The notes: generated from the letters alone by a model not told the origin. A DNA stretch of 64,000 nucleotides from Streptomyces sp. KL109B (GCF_030766935.1 NZ_JASERL010000001.1:1054001-1118000); one strand, 5' to 3'; numbered from the stretch's first letter, positions 1-9,791 are shown. A program made the numbers and translations.

Positions 1-2
1 TC

Positions 3-575
3 ACCGAGGACAAGGTCGCCGGACCCGAGCAGGTGCAGAACACGCTCAACTCCTCGGGCTCCGTGGCCAACTGGGTGCGCGACATGAAGGGCGCCGACTC
101 GACGGTCCTGTACGGCAATCTGCTGACGGTGCCGCTCGACAAGGGCTTCCTCTACGTAGAGCCGATCTACGCCCAGGGCCGTAATGCCGAGTACCCACTC
201 ATGCGCAAGGTCGCGGTCAGCTACGGCAACAAGATCGGCTTCGCGGACTCGCTGTCCGAGGCGCTCAACCAGGCCTTCGACGTCGACGGGGACACGCCTG
301 CCGAGCCGGAGAAGCCCGGTGGGGACACGGGCGAGACACCGGAGAACTCGACGGTGAAGGAAGCGCTCGCGGACGCCGAGAAGGCCTTCGAGGACGGCCA
401 GAAGGCCATGAAGGACAACGACTGGACCGCGTACGGCGAGGCGCAGGAGAAGCTGCAGGACGCCTTGCAGCGCGCCGAGGACGCTCAGAACAAGGCCGAC
501 AAGGCCGACAAGGCGGCCCAGTCCAACAAGGGTGACAACAAGAGCGGCAACGACAAGGAGGCGGCCGGCGGCTGA
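3..575 (+). CDS. UPF0182 family integral membrane protein, C-terminal part only
   Basis: The window opens inside this gene and 190 codons remain, in frame from base 3 to the TGA at 573-575. The visible part matches the extracytoplasmic end of the large UPF0182 (COG1615) actinobacterial membrane proteins: a segment reading TVLYGNLLTVPLDKGFLYVE, followed by a Pro/Glu/Gly linker and an alanine/lysine/glutamate-rich helical tail (about the last 70 residues, likely coiled coil) ending KEAAGG. The function of the family is unknown. The transmembrane part lies upstream of the window. A tRNA gene follows 47 bases downstream on the same strand. Confidence 0.85.
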   Translation, partial: TEDKVAGPEQVQNTLNSSGSVANWVRDMKGADSTVLYGNLLTVPLDKGFLYVEPIYAQGRNAEYPLMRKVAVSYGNKIGFADSLSEALNQAFDVDGDTPAEPEKPGGDTGETPENSTVKEALADAEKAFEDGQKAMKDNDWTAYGEAQEKLQDALQRAEDAQNKADKADKAAQSNKGDNKSGNDKEAAGG

Positions 576-622
576 CCGGTCAGATGACCCCTCCGCGCCG
601 TGGTACGGTTTCTGCACAACGG

Positions 623-696
623 CGCGGGGTGGAGCAGCTCGGTAGCTCGCTGGGCTCATAACCCAGAGGTCGCAGGTTCAAATCCTGTCCCCGCTA
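623..696 (+). tRNA. tRNA-fMet (CAU), initiator, copy 1
   Basis: Cloverleaf of 74 nt with anticodon CAT and an anticodon stem ending in three G-C pairs (GGG/CCC), an initiator hallmark. The acceptor stem CGCGGGG/CCCCGCT leaves position 1:72 unpaired (C opposite T), a second initiator hallmark. T-loop GTTCAAATC is present. CCA is not encoded. A strong hairpin follows at once. Identical in sequence to the copy at 3801-3874. Confidence 0.95.
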
Positions 697-705
697 CTGA
701 TGATC

Positions 706-737
706 GAAGGCTCGGAAGCGAAAGCTTCCGGGCCTTC
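706..737 (+). terminator. Hairpin after tRNA-fMet copy 1
   Basis: Fourteen-base-pair stem with a GAAA loop (720-723): arm 706-719 pairs with 724-737 (inner stem GGAAGC/GCTTCC; one T-G wobble). It starts 9 bases after the tRNA and is the expected 3' end of its transcript. There is no clear U-tract, as is common in Streptomyces. Confidence 0.75.
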
Positions 738-937
738 GGTGCGTTGGGGCCCCTGTTGTCATGAGCCCCCGTCATGGGCCCCCGGCATGTGCGAAGCGTG
801 TGCGAACCCTGCTCCCGACGGGGGTAGTTGGGAAATCTGTGTTTCACTTGTCTCCCTGTGGGCATGTCGACAAAACGCTGAAGTGACCTCAATGGCTGCG
901 GTATACCAGGTGTACCCAGGTTGCAGGTGGTGCGACG

Positions 938-2734
938 ATGGACGTTATGGGGGACAAGGCAACTCTGTTGGAGACAGGGCGGTTTGTGCAGCCGACAGAT
1001 CGGGACGAACCCGGAGAGGCTGCGGAAGAAGTACGTCAGCGGCTGGCCGCCGAGGCCGGCGACGTCGAGGCGATGAGCGTCCTCGGCGCCATGCTGCTGC
1101 GCCGCGGAGATTTCGACGGAGCCGAGCCCCTGCTGCGTACCGCCACCGGCGCCGGTGACCGGGCCGCCGCCAACAACCTCGGAGTCCTGCTCCACCAGCG
1201 CGGCTACGCGGAGGAGGCCGCCGGCTGGTGGCGCATCGCCGCCGTCGCGGGCTCCGCGCCCGCCGCGCACGCCCTGGGCCGCCACTTCCGCGAGCGCGGC
1301 GACGAGCCCGCGGCCGAGTACTGGCTGCGCCAGGCCGCCGAACAGGGCCACACCCTGGGCGCGTACGCCCTCGCCGACCTTCTGGAGCACCGCAGTGACA
1401 TCGGCGCCGAGCGCTGGATGCGGACCGCCGCCGAGCGCGGGCACCGTGAGGCCGCGTACCGGCTCGCCCGCGCGCTCGACCGCAAGGGCGGCGCCGATGT
1501 GCTCGTCTCCGGGGACGGCGGGAACCCGGCGGAGGAGGCCGAGCAGTGGTACCGGCAGGCCGCCGCGCGCGGGCACCGGCGGGCCGCGCTGCACCTCGGC
1601 TCGATCCTGGAGAAGCGCGGCGCCCTGAAAGAGGCCGGGCGCTGGTACCTGACGTCCGCCAAGGACGGCGAGGCGCGCGCCGCGTGCGCGCTCGCGTTCC
1701 TGCTGCGCGACGCGGGCGACGAGGAGAGCGCCGCCGTGTGGTGGCTGCGCGCCGCCCAGGACGGCGACGGCAACGCGGCGAACGCGCTGGGTGCCCTGCA
1801 CGCCGAGCGCGGCGAGACGCAGACCGCCGAGCGCTGGTACCGCGCCGCCATGGACGCGGGCGACAACAACGGCGCGTACAACCTCGGGCTGCTCTGTGCC
1901 GAGCAGCAGCGCACCGCGCAGGCCGAGGGCTGGTACCGGCGCGCCGCCTACGCGGGTCACCGCGAGGCCGCCAACGCGCTCGCGGTGCTGCTTCTGCAGA
2001 ACGGGGACGCGGCGGGCGCCGAGCCGTGGTTCTCCAAGGCGGCGGAGGCGGGGAGCGTCGACGCGGCGTTCAACCTCGGGATCCTGTACGCGGGTCGGGA
2101 CGACGAGACGGCCGCGTTGCAGTGGTACGAGCGGGCCGCGGCCGGTGGGCACACCGAGGCCGCGTTGCAGGCCGGGATCGCGCGGCAGCGTGAGGGCGAC
2201 GAACAGGCCGCCGAGCGGCACCTGCGGTGTGCGGCCGGGGGCGGCAGCGGGGAGGCCGCGTACCGGCTTGCCGCGCTGCTCGATGTGCGGCGGCCGCCCG
2301 CGGTGCGGCACGAGCTGGGGGAGCCCGTCACCGAGAAGAGTGAGTGCGAGGAGTGGTACGAGCGGGCTGCCGAGCACGGGCATCGGCGGGCGCAGGTACG
2401 GGTGGGCATGCTGGCCGCCGCGCGGGGCGATGTGGTGGAGGCGGCGCGGTGGTACCGGGAGGCGGCGGAGGCCGGGTCGCGGAACGGGGCGTTCAACCTT
2501 GGGCTGTTGCTGGCCCGGGAGGGGAGTGAGCCGGAGGCGGCGCTGTGGTGGACGCGGGCCGCTGACGCGGGGCATGGGCGGGCGGCGCTTCGGCTTGCGT
2601 TGCTGTGCGCGCGGCGGGGGGATCTCGCCGAGGGGCAGAAGTGGGCGTCCCGGGCGGTCGAGTTGGGGCCTGCGGAGGTTGCGGAGCGGGCGGGGCGGTT
2701 GCGGGATGCGTTGCGGCAGGAGTTGTCGGCGTAG
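938..2734 (+). CDS. Sel1/TPR-like repeat protein
   Basis: A 598-residue, apparently cytoplasmic protein made almost entirely of Sel1-like helical repeats of about 35 residues. Each has the pattern A-x2-WY-x-x-AA-x2-G-H-x2-A-A-x2-L-G, beginning near residue 45 and running to near residue 590. The first 40 residues carry no repeat and no signal peptide or membrane segment is visible. Sel1 repeats form alpha-solenoid scaffolds for protein binding; the partner here is unknown. The start chosen is ATG 938, in frame throughout; another in-frame ATG follows three codons later. It stands alone between two initiator tRNA genes, with a repeat island immediately downstream. Confidence 0.85.
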   Translation: MDVMGDKATLLETGRFVQPTDRDEPGEAAEEVRQRLAAEAGDVEAMSVLGAMLLRRGDFDGAEPLLRTATGAGDRAAANNLGVLLHQRGYAEEAAGWWRIAAVAGSAPAAHALGRHFRERGDEPAAEYWLRQAAEQGHTLGAYALADLLEHRSDIGAERWMRTAAERGHREAAYRLARALDRKGGADVLVSGDGGNPAEEAEQWYRQAAARGHRRAALHLGSILEKRGALKEAGRWYLTSAKDGEARAACALAFLLRDAGDEESAAVWWLRAAQDGDGNAANALGALHAERGETQTAERWYRAAMDAGDNNGAYNLGLLCAEQQRTAQAEGWYRRAAYAGHREAANALAVLLLQNGDAAGAEPWFSKAAEAGSVDAAFNLGILYAGRDDETAALQWYERAAAGGHTEAALQAGIARQREGDEQAAERHLRCAAGGGSGEAAYRLAALLDVRRPPAVRHELGEPVTEKSECEEWYERAAEHGHRRAQVRVGMLAAARGDVVEAARWYREAAEAGSRNGAFNLGLLLAREGSEPEAALWWTRAADAGHGRAALRLALLCARRGDLAEGQKWASRAVELGPAEVAERAGRLRDALRQELSA

Positions 2735-2882
2735 GGCTGCGCCTGGCTTGACCGGTGGGCGGGGGTGGCCTTGTGGTGGGGTGGGCTCGGCCGGGGGTTC
2801 GGCTGCGTCGGGGTTGGGGCCGGGGTTTTCGGTGCGCGGCGTCGGGGCTGGGAGCTGTGCCGTGGTCGGCGCCGGGTTCCAT

Positions 2883-3056
2883 GTGTGCGCTGCGCCGGGG
2901 TTTTGTGCCTGTGCCGGGGGTGGTGCCTGCGGTGGCGTGTGCGCTGCGCCGGGGTTTTGTGCCTGTGCCGGGGGTGGTGCCTGCGGTGGCGTGTGCGCTG
3001 CGCCGGGGTTTTGTGCCTGTGCCGGGGGTGGCGCCCGCAGTGGCGTGTGCGCTGCA
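2883..3056. repeat. 54-nt tandem repeat, three units plus part of a fourth
   Basis: Units begin at 2883, 2937, 2991 and (partial) 3045, exactly 54 nt apart; each starts GTGTGCGCTGC and contains CCGGGGTTTTGTGCCTGTG. Units 1 and 2 are almost identical; the third varies near its end (CGCCCGCAG replaces TGCCTGCGG). Because 54 is a multiple of three, long open frames arise on both strands without being genes. Two related units occur at about 12040-12150. Confidence 0.9.
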
Positions 3057-3109
3057 CCGGGGGCCGCCTTGCCCACCCTGCCGCCCTTGGCGGCAGATTG
3101 CCCAAGGCG
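3054..3109 (+). repeat. Conserved hairpin core, copy A
   Basis: A 56-nt sequence found almost unchanged at 12156-12211 and 20734-20789. It folds into a hairpin: GCCTTG ... CTGCCGCC-CTT-GGCGGCAG ... CAAGGC, that is, an 8-bp perfect stem with a 3-nt loop, an internal loop, and a second 6-bp stem. It lies 320 nt downstream of the Sel1 stop codon, in the same orientation as that gene. Confidence 0.8.
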
Positions 3110-3114
3110 GTGGG

Positions 3115-3360
3115 GGTTGGCCGCAGTGGGTGGGGAGCCGTGGGGGCGGTGGGGTGCCCGAGGTGGGTGTGGCCCGTCGCCTCGGGTGGGGAGCGGGGGT
3201 TGGCGGCGGGTTTGGCCGAGGTGGGTGCGGTTGGCCGCAGTGGGTGGGGAGCCGTGGGGGCGGTGGGGTGCCCAAGGTGGGTGTGGCCCGTCGCCTCGGG
3301 TGGGGAGCGGGGGTTGGCGGCGGATTGGCCGAGGTAGGTGCGGTCGGCCGCAATTGGTTG
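3115..3360. repeat. 114-nt tandem repeat, a little over two units
   Basis: Units start at 3115 and 3229 with GGTTGGCCGCAGTGGGTGGG and a third, degenerate one starts near 3342 (GGTCGGCCGCAATTGG). The unit contains GAGCCGTGGGGGCGGTGGGG and a GTGTGGCCCGTCGCC segment. Fragments of the same unit recur in island B (12221-12470). Confidence 0.85.
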
Positions 3361-3565
3361 GGGGGTGTGGGGCGTGGGGGCGTGGGGTGCCCGAGGCCAT
3401 TGCGGCTGGTCGCAACAGGTGGGGAGGCGTGGGGCGGTGGTACTCCGTCGGGCCGACGCCCCCGGAGGGGGCGGGTGGGAGATGGGCGGGGTGGCTTGCG
3501 ACGGGCGGCGGGCGGCGGACGCAGAGAGCCGGGCGCCGAGCACCGGGAGCCGACACCGTGCTGCC

Positions 3566-3656
3566 GACGCCCGACGCCCGACGCCCGACGCCCGACGCCC
3601 GACGCCCGACGCCCGACGCCCGACGCCCGACGCCCGACGCCCGACGCCCGATGCCC
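3566..3656. repeat. 7-nt microsatellite (GACGCCC)x12 plus one variant
   Basis: Twelve perfect head-to-tail copies of GACGCCC from 3566 to 3649, then one copy with a C-to-T change (GATGCCC, 3650-3656). Flanking sequence decays into imperfect GTCCGGC units up to about 3700. Such an array is likely to vary in copy number by slippage. Confidence 0.95.
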
Positions 3657-3800
3657 GGCGTCCGGCCGGCGTCCGGCGCTCGAGGCCCGGCGTCCGGCCC
3701 GTACCGCGCCGCACAGCTCCGCCGTGTCCGGCGTACCCGCCCCCCCCCCGCGGAGCGGTTTGCGCTGGTCGGGGGCTTGGCGTAAGGTTGGGTTCACCGA

Positions 3801-3874
3801 CGCGGGGTGGAGCAGCTCGGTAGCTCGCTGGGCTCATAACCCAGAGGTCGCAGGTTCAAATCCTGTCCCCGCTA
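3801..3874 (+). tRNA. tRNA-fMet (CAU), initiator, copy 2
   Basis: Identical over all 74 nt to the copy at 623-696, including the unpaired 1:72 position and the GGG/CCC anticodon stem; the identity continues seven bases past the tRNA (CTGATGA). CCA is not encoded. It is followed by its own, different hairpin. Confidence 0.95.
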
Positions 3875-3885
3875 CTGATGAAGAT

Positions 3886-3921
3886 CCGAGGCCCGGAACC
3901 GTAAATGGTTCCGGGCCTCGG
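3886..3921. terminator. Hairpin between tRNA-fMet copy 2 and the ABC operon, probably bidirectional
   Basis: Perfect 15-bp stem (3886-3900 with 3907-3921) around a 6-nt loop GTAAAT. It lies 11 bases after the tRNA and 7 bases beyond the stop codon of the minus-strand binding-protein gene, so it can end both transcripts. On the plus strand TTTTC follows at 3926. Confidence 0.85.
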
Positions 3922-3928
3922 GCCGTTT

Positions 3929-5071
3929 TCACGGCTTGTGGCCGACGGCCTCCTCGTACAGCTTTCGGTTCACCGTCTTCGACTCCGGCAGCGGGTCGCC
4001 CTCCGAGACGCCCGCCGCCTTGTAGGCGGCCTGGAGGCGGTCCGTGGTGCCGGAGCGGATCTCCCAGTCCATGCGGAGCGAGGGGGTCTCCTGGAGGACC
4101 TTCTTGTCCGTCTTCAGGAGTGTCGCCAGTTCCGAGACGAAGGCGGGGTTCTTTTTGTAGTCGCCGCGGAAGTATGTGTTGACCGTGCGGATGTACGCGC
4201 GCAGCAGCGCGACGCCCGCGTCCGGGTCCTTGTTGAGGAGGTTCGGGCCGTACAGGAGGCCGCCGAGCGGTTCGCCCTGGGGCTGGCCGCCGAGGAACGC
4301 GTAGCGCTTGTCGCCGTCGACCTTGCGCCAGATCGGGTCGAGGAGCCAGGCCGAGTCGACGCCGCCGTTCTGCAGGCCGGTCAGCACGTCGGCCGAGCCG
4401 AGCTGCTGGAACTGGATCTTGCTGAGGCCGCCACCGTGCTTACGTAGAGCGGTGCTCATCGGGTACGAGGCGACCGAGCCCTTGCCGATGAGCGTGCCCA
4501 TCTTCTTGCCGGCCATCCGGACCTGGGACGCGCTCTGGCCCTTCTTGAGGCGCACCCACAGGCCGCTCTTGGACTTGGCGTCGGGGGAGAAGTTGCCGGA
4601 GACCCACTTGATGTCGAAGCCGCCGAGGATGCCGTTCATGACCGCGGCCTCGGGGGCGGCCCACTGGGCGTCGATCTCGCCCTTCGCGAGGAGGGGGAGG
4701 GCGTCCGGGGTGGGGAGGGTCTTCAGGGTCACGTCCAGGCCCTCTTTTTTGAACTCGCCCTTCTTGACCGCCATTTCGAGCGGCGCCACGTACTCCGCGC
4801 TCAGCGTGCCCGTCGCGATCGTCAGCTTGCGGGGCTTGCCGAGCTTCTGCGGTTCCGGCGCGCCCTTGTCGCAGCGGGCCGGCTCGCGGTCGGGGGAGCG
4901 GTCCTTCGGGTCCGTCCAGGAGCCCTTGCCGCAGCCCGCGACCGCCTTGATCGCGCGGGGCTTCGCGGCGGCGTCGGACGGGGTGTCGTTCTTGGCGCAG
5001 GACGTCGTGCCGAGGAGCAGGGCGCCGGCCGCGAGCAGGGTCGTAGCTACATGTCTGCTGCTGGTGTGCAT
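3929..5071 (-). CDS. ABC transporter substrate-binding lipoprotein (NMT1/SsuA-like)
   Basis: A 380-residue extracytoplasmic solute-binding protein of the sulfonate/nitrate/taurine (NMT1/THI5-like) class. The start is ATG 5071, preceded by GGAG at a good distance; it gives a lipoprotein signal with a hydrophobic core (residues 8-21) and Cys25 in GTTSC. An upstream in-frame extension of 41 codons lacks a ribosome-binding site. The mature part has the family features KLTIATG, an AEYVAPLEMAVKKGEFKKEG segment and GEIDAQWAAPEA. It is the last gene of a minus-strand ATPase-permease-binding protein operon. The true substrate (sulfonate, nitrate or another small organic anion) cannot be read from the sequence. 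Confidence 0.9.
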   Translation of the reverse strand: MHTSSRHVATTLLAAGALLLGTTSCAKNDTPSDAAAKPRAIKAVAGCGKGSWTDPKDRSPDREPARCDKGAPEPQKLGKPRKLTIATGTLSAEYVAPLEMAVKKGEFKKEGLDVTLKTLPTPDALPLLAKGEIDAQWAAPEAAVMNGILGGFDIKWVSGNFSPDAKSKSGLWVRLKKGQSASQVRMAGKKMGTLIGKGSVASYPMSTALRKHGGGLSKIQFQQLGSADVLTGLQNGGVDSAWLLDPIWRKVDGDKRYAFLGGQPQGEPLGGLLYGPNLLNKDPDAGVALLRAYIRTVNTYFRGDYKKNPAFVSELATLLKTDKKVLQETPSLRMDWEIRSGTTDRLQAAYKAAGVSEGDPLPESKTVNRKLYEEAVGHKP

Positions 5072-5108
5072 GGAGTCTCCGTACGAAGAGGGGTCCCTAC
5101 AGCGGGGT

Positions 5109-5978
5109 TCAGGACTGGCCGCGGCCGCGGTCGCGCGGGGCCCACGGGGTGAGGAACCGGCCCGCGAGGCGCACCAGTTCGGAGAAGAGGACACCCAGGG
5201 CGGCGACGCAGACGATGCCGACGAACATGACGTCGTTCTGGAAGAGGGCGCGGGCGTCGAAGATGAGGTGGCCGAGGCCGTCGTTCGCGGCGATCTGCTC
5301 CGAGGCGACGATGACCAGGACCGCGACGCCTGCCGCGATGCGCGCGCCGACCAGGACCGCGGGCAGCGAGGCGGGCAGCAGGACGTGGCGGAACATCTGC
5401 CAGGGGGAGGCGCCGAAGACCTGGCCGGCGTCCCGGTGGCCGGTGGGGACGGCGATGACCGCCGCCATCGTCGAGATCCACACGAAGAAGAAGACCGTCG
5501 CCGCGACGAGCGCGATCTGCGGGCCCTCGCCGAGTCCGAACATGTTCAGGAAGATCGGCAGGAGGGCGAGCTTCGGGACTACGTAGAGGGCGTCGAGTAG
5601 GGGTTCGAGGGCCGCGCGGACCAGGGAGATCGAGCCCATGAGGAGGCCGAGGAGGTAGCCCGACACCGTGCCGATGACATAGCCGGCGAGGACGCGCTTC
5701 AGGGTGGCCCAGACGTCCGGCCACAGTTCGCCGTCGGCGGCGCGCTGCCAGCCGTCGGCGAGGATCGTGGACGGGGCCGGGTAGACGCGCGCGTCGATCC
5801 AGGACTGCGAGGCCGCGAGCTGCCAGAGCAGGATCAGGACCACGGGGACCGCGATCGCGAGGGAGAGTTCGAGGGCGCGGCGTTTGCGGCGTGCGCGGGT
5901 GGGGTGGAGTTCACCGGGTCCTGGGGCGCGGACCAGGAGGTCGTTCTCCGTCGCCTTGGTGGGGGTGAGCGCGCTCAT
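5109..5978 (-). CDS. ABC transporter permease (SsuC/TauC-like)
   Basis: A 289-residue inner-membrane permease of the binding-protein-dependent family. A short Arg/Lys-rich cytoplasmic N-terminus is followed by six or so membrane segments. The EAA-type loop that contacts the ATPase is visible as FGASPWQMFRHVLLPASLPA near residue 205. The start ATG 5978 overlaps the stop codon of the ATPase gene in an ATGA arrangement, which implies translational coupling. The binding-protein gene follows after 37 bases. Ends with an Arg-rich tail, GRGQS. Confidence 0.92.
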   Translation of the reverse strand: MSALTPTKATENDLLVRAPGPGELHPTRARRKRRALELSLAIAVPVVLILLWQLAASQSWIDARVYPAPSTILADGWQRAADGELWPDVWATLKRVLAGYVIGTVSGYLLGLLMGSISLVRAALEPLLDALYVVPKLALLPIFLNMFGLGEGPQIALVAATVFFFVWISTMAAVIAVPTGHRDAGQVFGASPWQMFRHVLLPASLPAVLVGARIAAGVAVLVIVASEQIAANDGLGHLIFDARALFQNDVMFVGIVCVAALGVLFSELVRLAGRFLTPWAPRDRGRGQS

Positions 5979-6733
5979 GCCGGGACCGCCTCCTGCTGCA
6001 CCTCGCCGCGCAACAGGTCCCACAACTCGCCCTTCAGGGACGAGAATTCGGGGGTGTCGCGGATCTCGCCGGTGCGCGGGCGCTCGAACGGGGGCCTGCG
6101 CTCGGCGATCACGCGGCCCGGCCGTGCGGACATCACGAGGACGCGGTCGCCGAGGACGATGGCCTCCTCCAGGCTGTGCGTGATGAAGAGCGTGGTGGTG
6201 TTCGTCGTCTGGGTGAGCTCCAGGAGCTCGTCCTGGAGGATGGTGCGGAGCTGGGCGTCGAGGGCCGCGAAGGGCTCGTCCATGAGGAGGACCTCGGGCT
6301 CGACCGCCAACGCGCGGGCGATCGCGACGCGTTGGCGCATGCCGCCGGAGAGAGCGGAGGGGTAGGCGTCGGCGAAGTCCGCCAGACCCATGCGGGCGAG
6401 CCAGTCGCGGGCCCGGGTGTTCGCCTCCTTGCGCGGCGTCTTCTGGATGTCGAGTCCGAAGCGGACGTTGGCCAGGACCGTCTTCCAGTCGTAGATCCCG
6501 TAGTCCTGGAAGATCATCGCTGCGGGGCGCCGGCTCGTCGTACGGATCTCCAGGGTGCCGGTGGAGGGGCGGGTGAGGCCCGCGGCTATCCGGAGCAGGG
6601 TGGACTTCCCGCAGCCCGAGGGGCCGACCACGCAGACGAACTCGCCGGGCGTGACCGTCAGGTCGAGGGGGCCGAGGGCGTGGGTCGTGCCGAACGTCCT
6701 GGTGAGTGTGCGGGCTTGGAGCTTGGGGTGCAT
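5975..6733 (-). CDS. ABC transporter ATPase (SsuB/TauB-like)
   Basis: A 252-residue nucleotide-binding subunit with all motifs: Walker A GPSGCGKST (residues 37-45), a Q-loop FQDYGIYDW, signature LSGGMRQR, Walker B VLLMDEP followed by a D-loop (AALD) and the switch histidine in FITHS. The start ATG 6733 is preceded by GGAGG; a 46-codon upstream in-frame extension is not credible. First gene of the importer operon. Its promoter region holds four direct repeats of CGCGACAAAG (6845-6895), a possible regulatory site. No regulator gene is adjacent except the Fur-family gene, which is transcribed towards it. Confidence 0.93.
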   Translation of the reverse strand: MHPKLQARTLTRTFGTTHALGPLDLTVTPGEFVCVVGPSGCGKSTLLRIAAGLTRPSTGTLEIRTTSRRPAAMIFQDYGIYDWKTVLANVRFGLDIQKTPRKEANTRARDWLARMGLADFADAYPSALSGGMRQRVAIARALAVEPEVLLMDEPFAALDAQLRTILQDELLELTQTTNTTTLFITHSLEEAIVLGDRVLVMSARPGRVIAERRPPFERPRTGEIRDTPEFSSLKGELWDLLRGEVQQEAVPA

Positions 6734-6844
6734 GGGCCCTCCGGGGTGCGGCGGATTCTCGTGGGCGGTGGCGAGAATATGACGACCCGTCAGATTGCGG
6801 AAGGGGGTGCGTGGTTGACACATGCATGGCGCGGCCCGTGGTCG

Positions 6845-6895
6845 CGCGACAAAGCCACGCGACAAAGTCACGCGACAAAGCCCCGCGCGACAAAA
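6845..6895. repeat. Four short direct repeats (CGCGACAAAG) upstream of the ABC importer
   Basis: Copies at 6845-6854, 6858-6867, 6871-6880 (13-nt period) and a last one, CGCGACAAAA, at 6886-6895. They lie 112-162 bases upstream of the ATPase start codon, between it and the Fur-gene terminator. The spacing is slightly over one helical turn, compatible with cooperative protein binding, but no binding protein can be named. Confidence 0.6.
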
Positions 6896-6922
6896 AGGCC
6901 CGCACCTCGCGGTGCGGGCCTT
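6895..6922 (-). terminator. Intrinsic terminator of the Fur-family gene
   Basis: Perfect 12-bp stem (6895-6906 with 6911-6922) with a 4-nt loop. On the minus strand it is followed by TTTTTGTCGC, a genuine U-tract, and lies 23 bases past the stop codon of the Fur-family gene. Confidence 0.85.
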
Positions 6923-6944
6923 GCGGAGCGAAGGGGGGCGGCGG

Positions 6945-7364
6945 CTACGCCTTGGCGGAGCAGTTTGGGCACAGCCCCCGGTACGTGACCTCGACCTCCG
7001 AGATCGTGAAGCCGAAGCGCTCCGACGAGGGGAGGGCCGTCAAGGGGTTGCCCTCCGGGTGCACGTCGCGGATCTGGCCGCACACGTCGCAGACCAGGTG
7101 CTGGTGCGGGCGGTGCGCGTTCGGGTCGTACCGCTTGGCGCGCTTGTCCGTCGCGACCTCGATGACCTCGCCGAGCGACACCATCTCGCCCAGCGTGTTG
7201 TAGACGGTGGCCCGTGAGATCTCGGGGAGCCTCGCCGTCGCGCGTGCGTGTACTTCGTCGGCGGTGAGATGGACGTGGTCCCCATCGAGTACCTCGGCTA
7301 CGACGCGCCGCTGTGCGGTCATCCGCCAGCCGCGCCCGCGCAGCCGTTCCAACAGGTCACTCAT
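6945..7364 (-). CDS. Fur-family peroxide-responsive repressor (CatR/PerR-like)
   Basis: A 139-residue cytoplasmic metal-dependent repressor. The N-terminal winged helix includes the recognition segment SRATVYNTLGEM (50-61). The dimerisation domain has His84, His87, His89 and Asp100 as candidate regulatory-metal ligands and two Cys pairs (Cys92/Cys95 and Cys132/Cys135) for structural zinc, the PerR pattern. It is divergent from katG over 137 bp, so it most likely represses katG and itself and is inactivated by peroxide. A -10 hexamer TAGGCT ends 7 bases before ATG 7364, implying a leaderless transcript. Known Streptomyces relatives are CatR and FurA/FurS; which one this corresponds to is not settled. 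Confidence 0.9.
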   Translation of the reverse strand: MSDLLERLRGRGWRMTAQRRVVAEVLDGDHVHLTADEVHARATARLPEISRATVYNTLGEMVSLGEVIEVATDKRAKRYDPNAHRPHQHLVCDVCGQIRDVHPEGNPLTALPSSERFGFTISEVEVTYRGLCPNCSAKA

Positions 7365-7371
7365 AAGGACC

Positions 7372-7377
7372 AGCCTA
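7372..7377 (-). promoter_or_regulatory. -10 element of the Fur-family gene (leaderless start)
   Basis: TAGGCT on the minus strand, 7 nt upstream of ATG 7364, leaves no room for a leader, and no ribosome-binding site is visible, so transcription and translation probably begin at the same base. Confidence 0.55.
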
Positions 7378-7425
7378 ACAGTCAGGGGACCTTGGCCCCG
7401 ATTCGATGTGACTTTGGAGCTTTCC

Positions 7426-7453
7426 TTGACTTAGACATTGTCCATTGTAGGAT
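7426..7453 (+). promoter_or_regulatory. katG promoter with candidate Fur/PerR operator
   Basis: TTGACT (7426-7431), 16 bp, TAGGAT (7448-7453). The spacer holds the interrupted palindrome GACA-T-TGTC (7434-7442) and a direct repeat CATTGT/CATTGT, so a dimeric repressor bound here would block RNA polymerase. The start codon of katG is 48 bp downstream of the -10 element. Confidence 0.6.
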
Positions 7454-7468
7454 CAGGAACGGCTATAG

Positions 7469-9715
<2,247 letters not shown>

Positions 9716-9738
9716 GCGCGGACGACCGCTGAGTGAGT

Positions 9739-9775
9739 GAAGAGGGCCGGTTCCCTTCGGGGAGCCGGCCCTCTT
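9739..9775. terminator. Terminator between katG and the CBS-domain gene
   Basis: Long stem (9739-9755 with 9760-9775) closed by a TTCG tetraloop, with CTTCGTCGT following on the plus strand. It lies between converging genes (katG stop at 9715; CBS gene stop at 9792) and can serve both. Confidence 0.8.
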
Positions 9776-9791
9776 CGTCGTATCCAAGCGG

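Larger units (their letters stand above)
2735..3800. repeat. Repeat island A (non-coding)
   Basis: About 1.07 kb between the Sel1 gene and the second tRNA, with no credible gene. It holds a 54-nt tandem array, a hairpin core shared with two other islands, a 114-nt tandem array and a 7-nt microsatellite, each listed separately. Every long reading frame here (some over 600 codons) is low-complexity, lacks a ribosome-binding site and runs through the tRNA gene. The block from about 2860 to 3140 is clearly homologous to 12010-12245. Confidence 0.85.

Noticed and set aside
656..3556. 966-codon minus-strand reading frame over the Sel1 gene and repeat island
   Set aside because: Proline/arginine-rich frame antisense to a real gene and to tandem repeats; it begins without a ribosome-binding site and its end (VAGTGFEPATSGL) is the translated reverse of the tRNA-fMet gene.
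623..3874. tRNA pair considered as attachment sites of an integrated element
   Set aside because: No integrase, excisionase, relaxase or replication gene lies between them, and both copies are full tRNA genes with their own terminators.
2755..4182. 475-codon plus-strand frame with repeated 18-residue units
   Set aside because: Created by the 54-nt and 114-nt repeats; it runs through the second tRNA gene (giving SSSVARWAHNPEVAGSNPVPA, a familiar artefact) and into the antisense of the binding-protein gene.
3929..6733. ABC operon considered for a firm ssu or tau assignment
   Set aside because: The family covers sulfonate, taurine, nitrate and pyrimidine-precursor uptake, and no monooxygenase or other diagnostic gene is adjacent.
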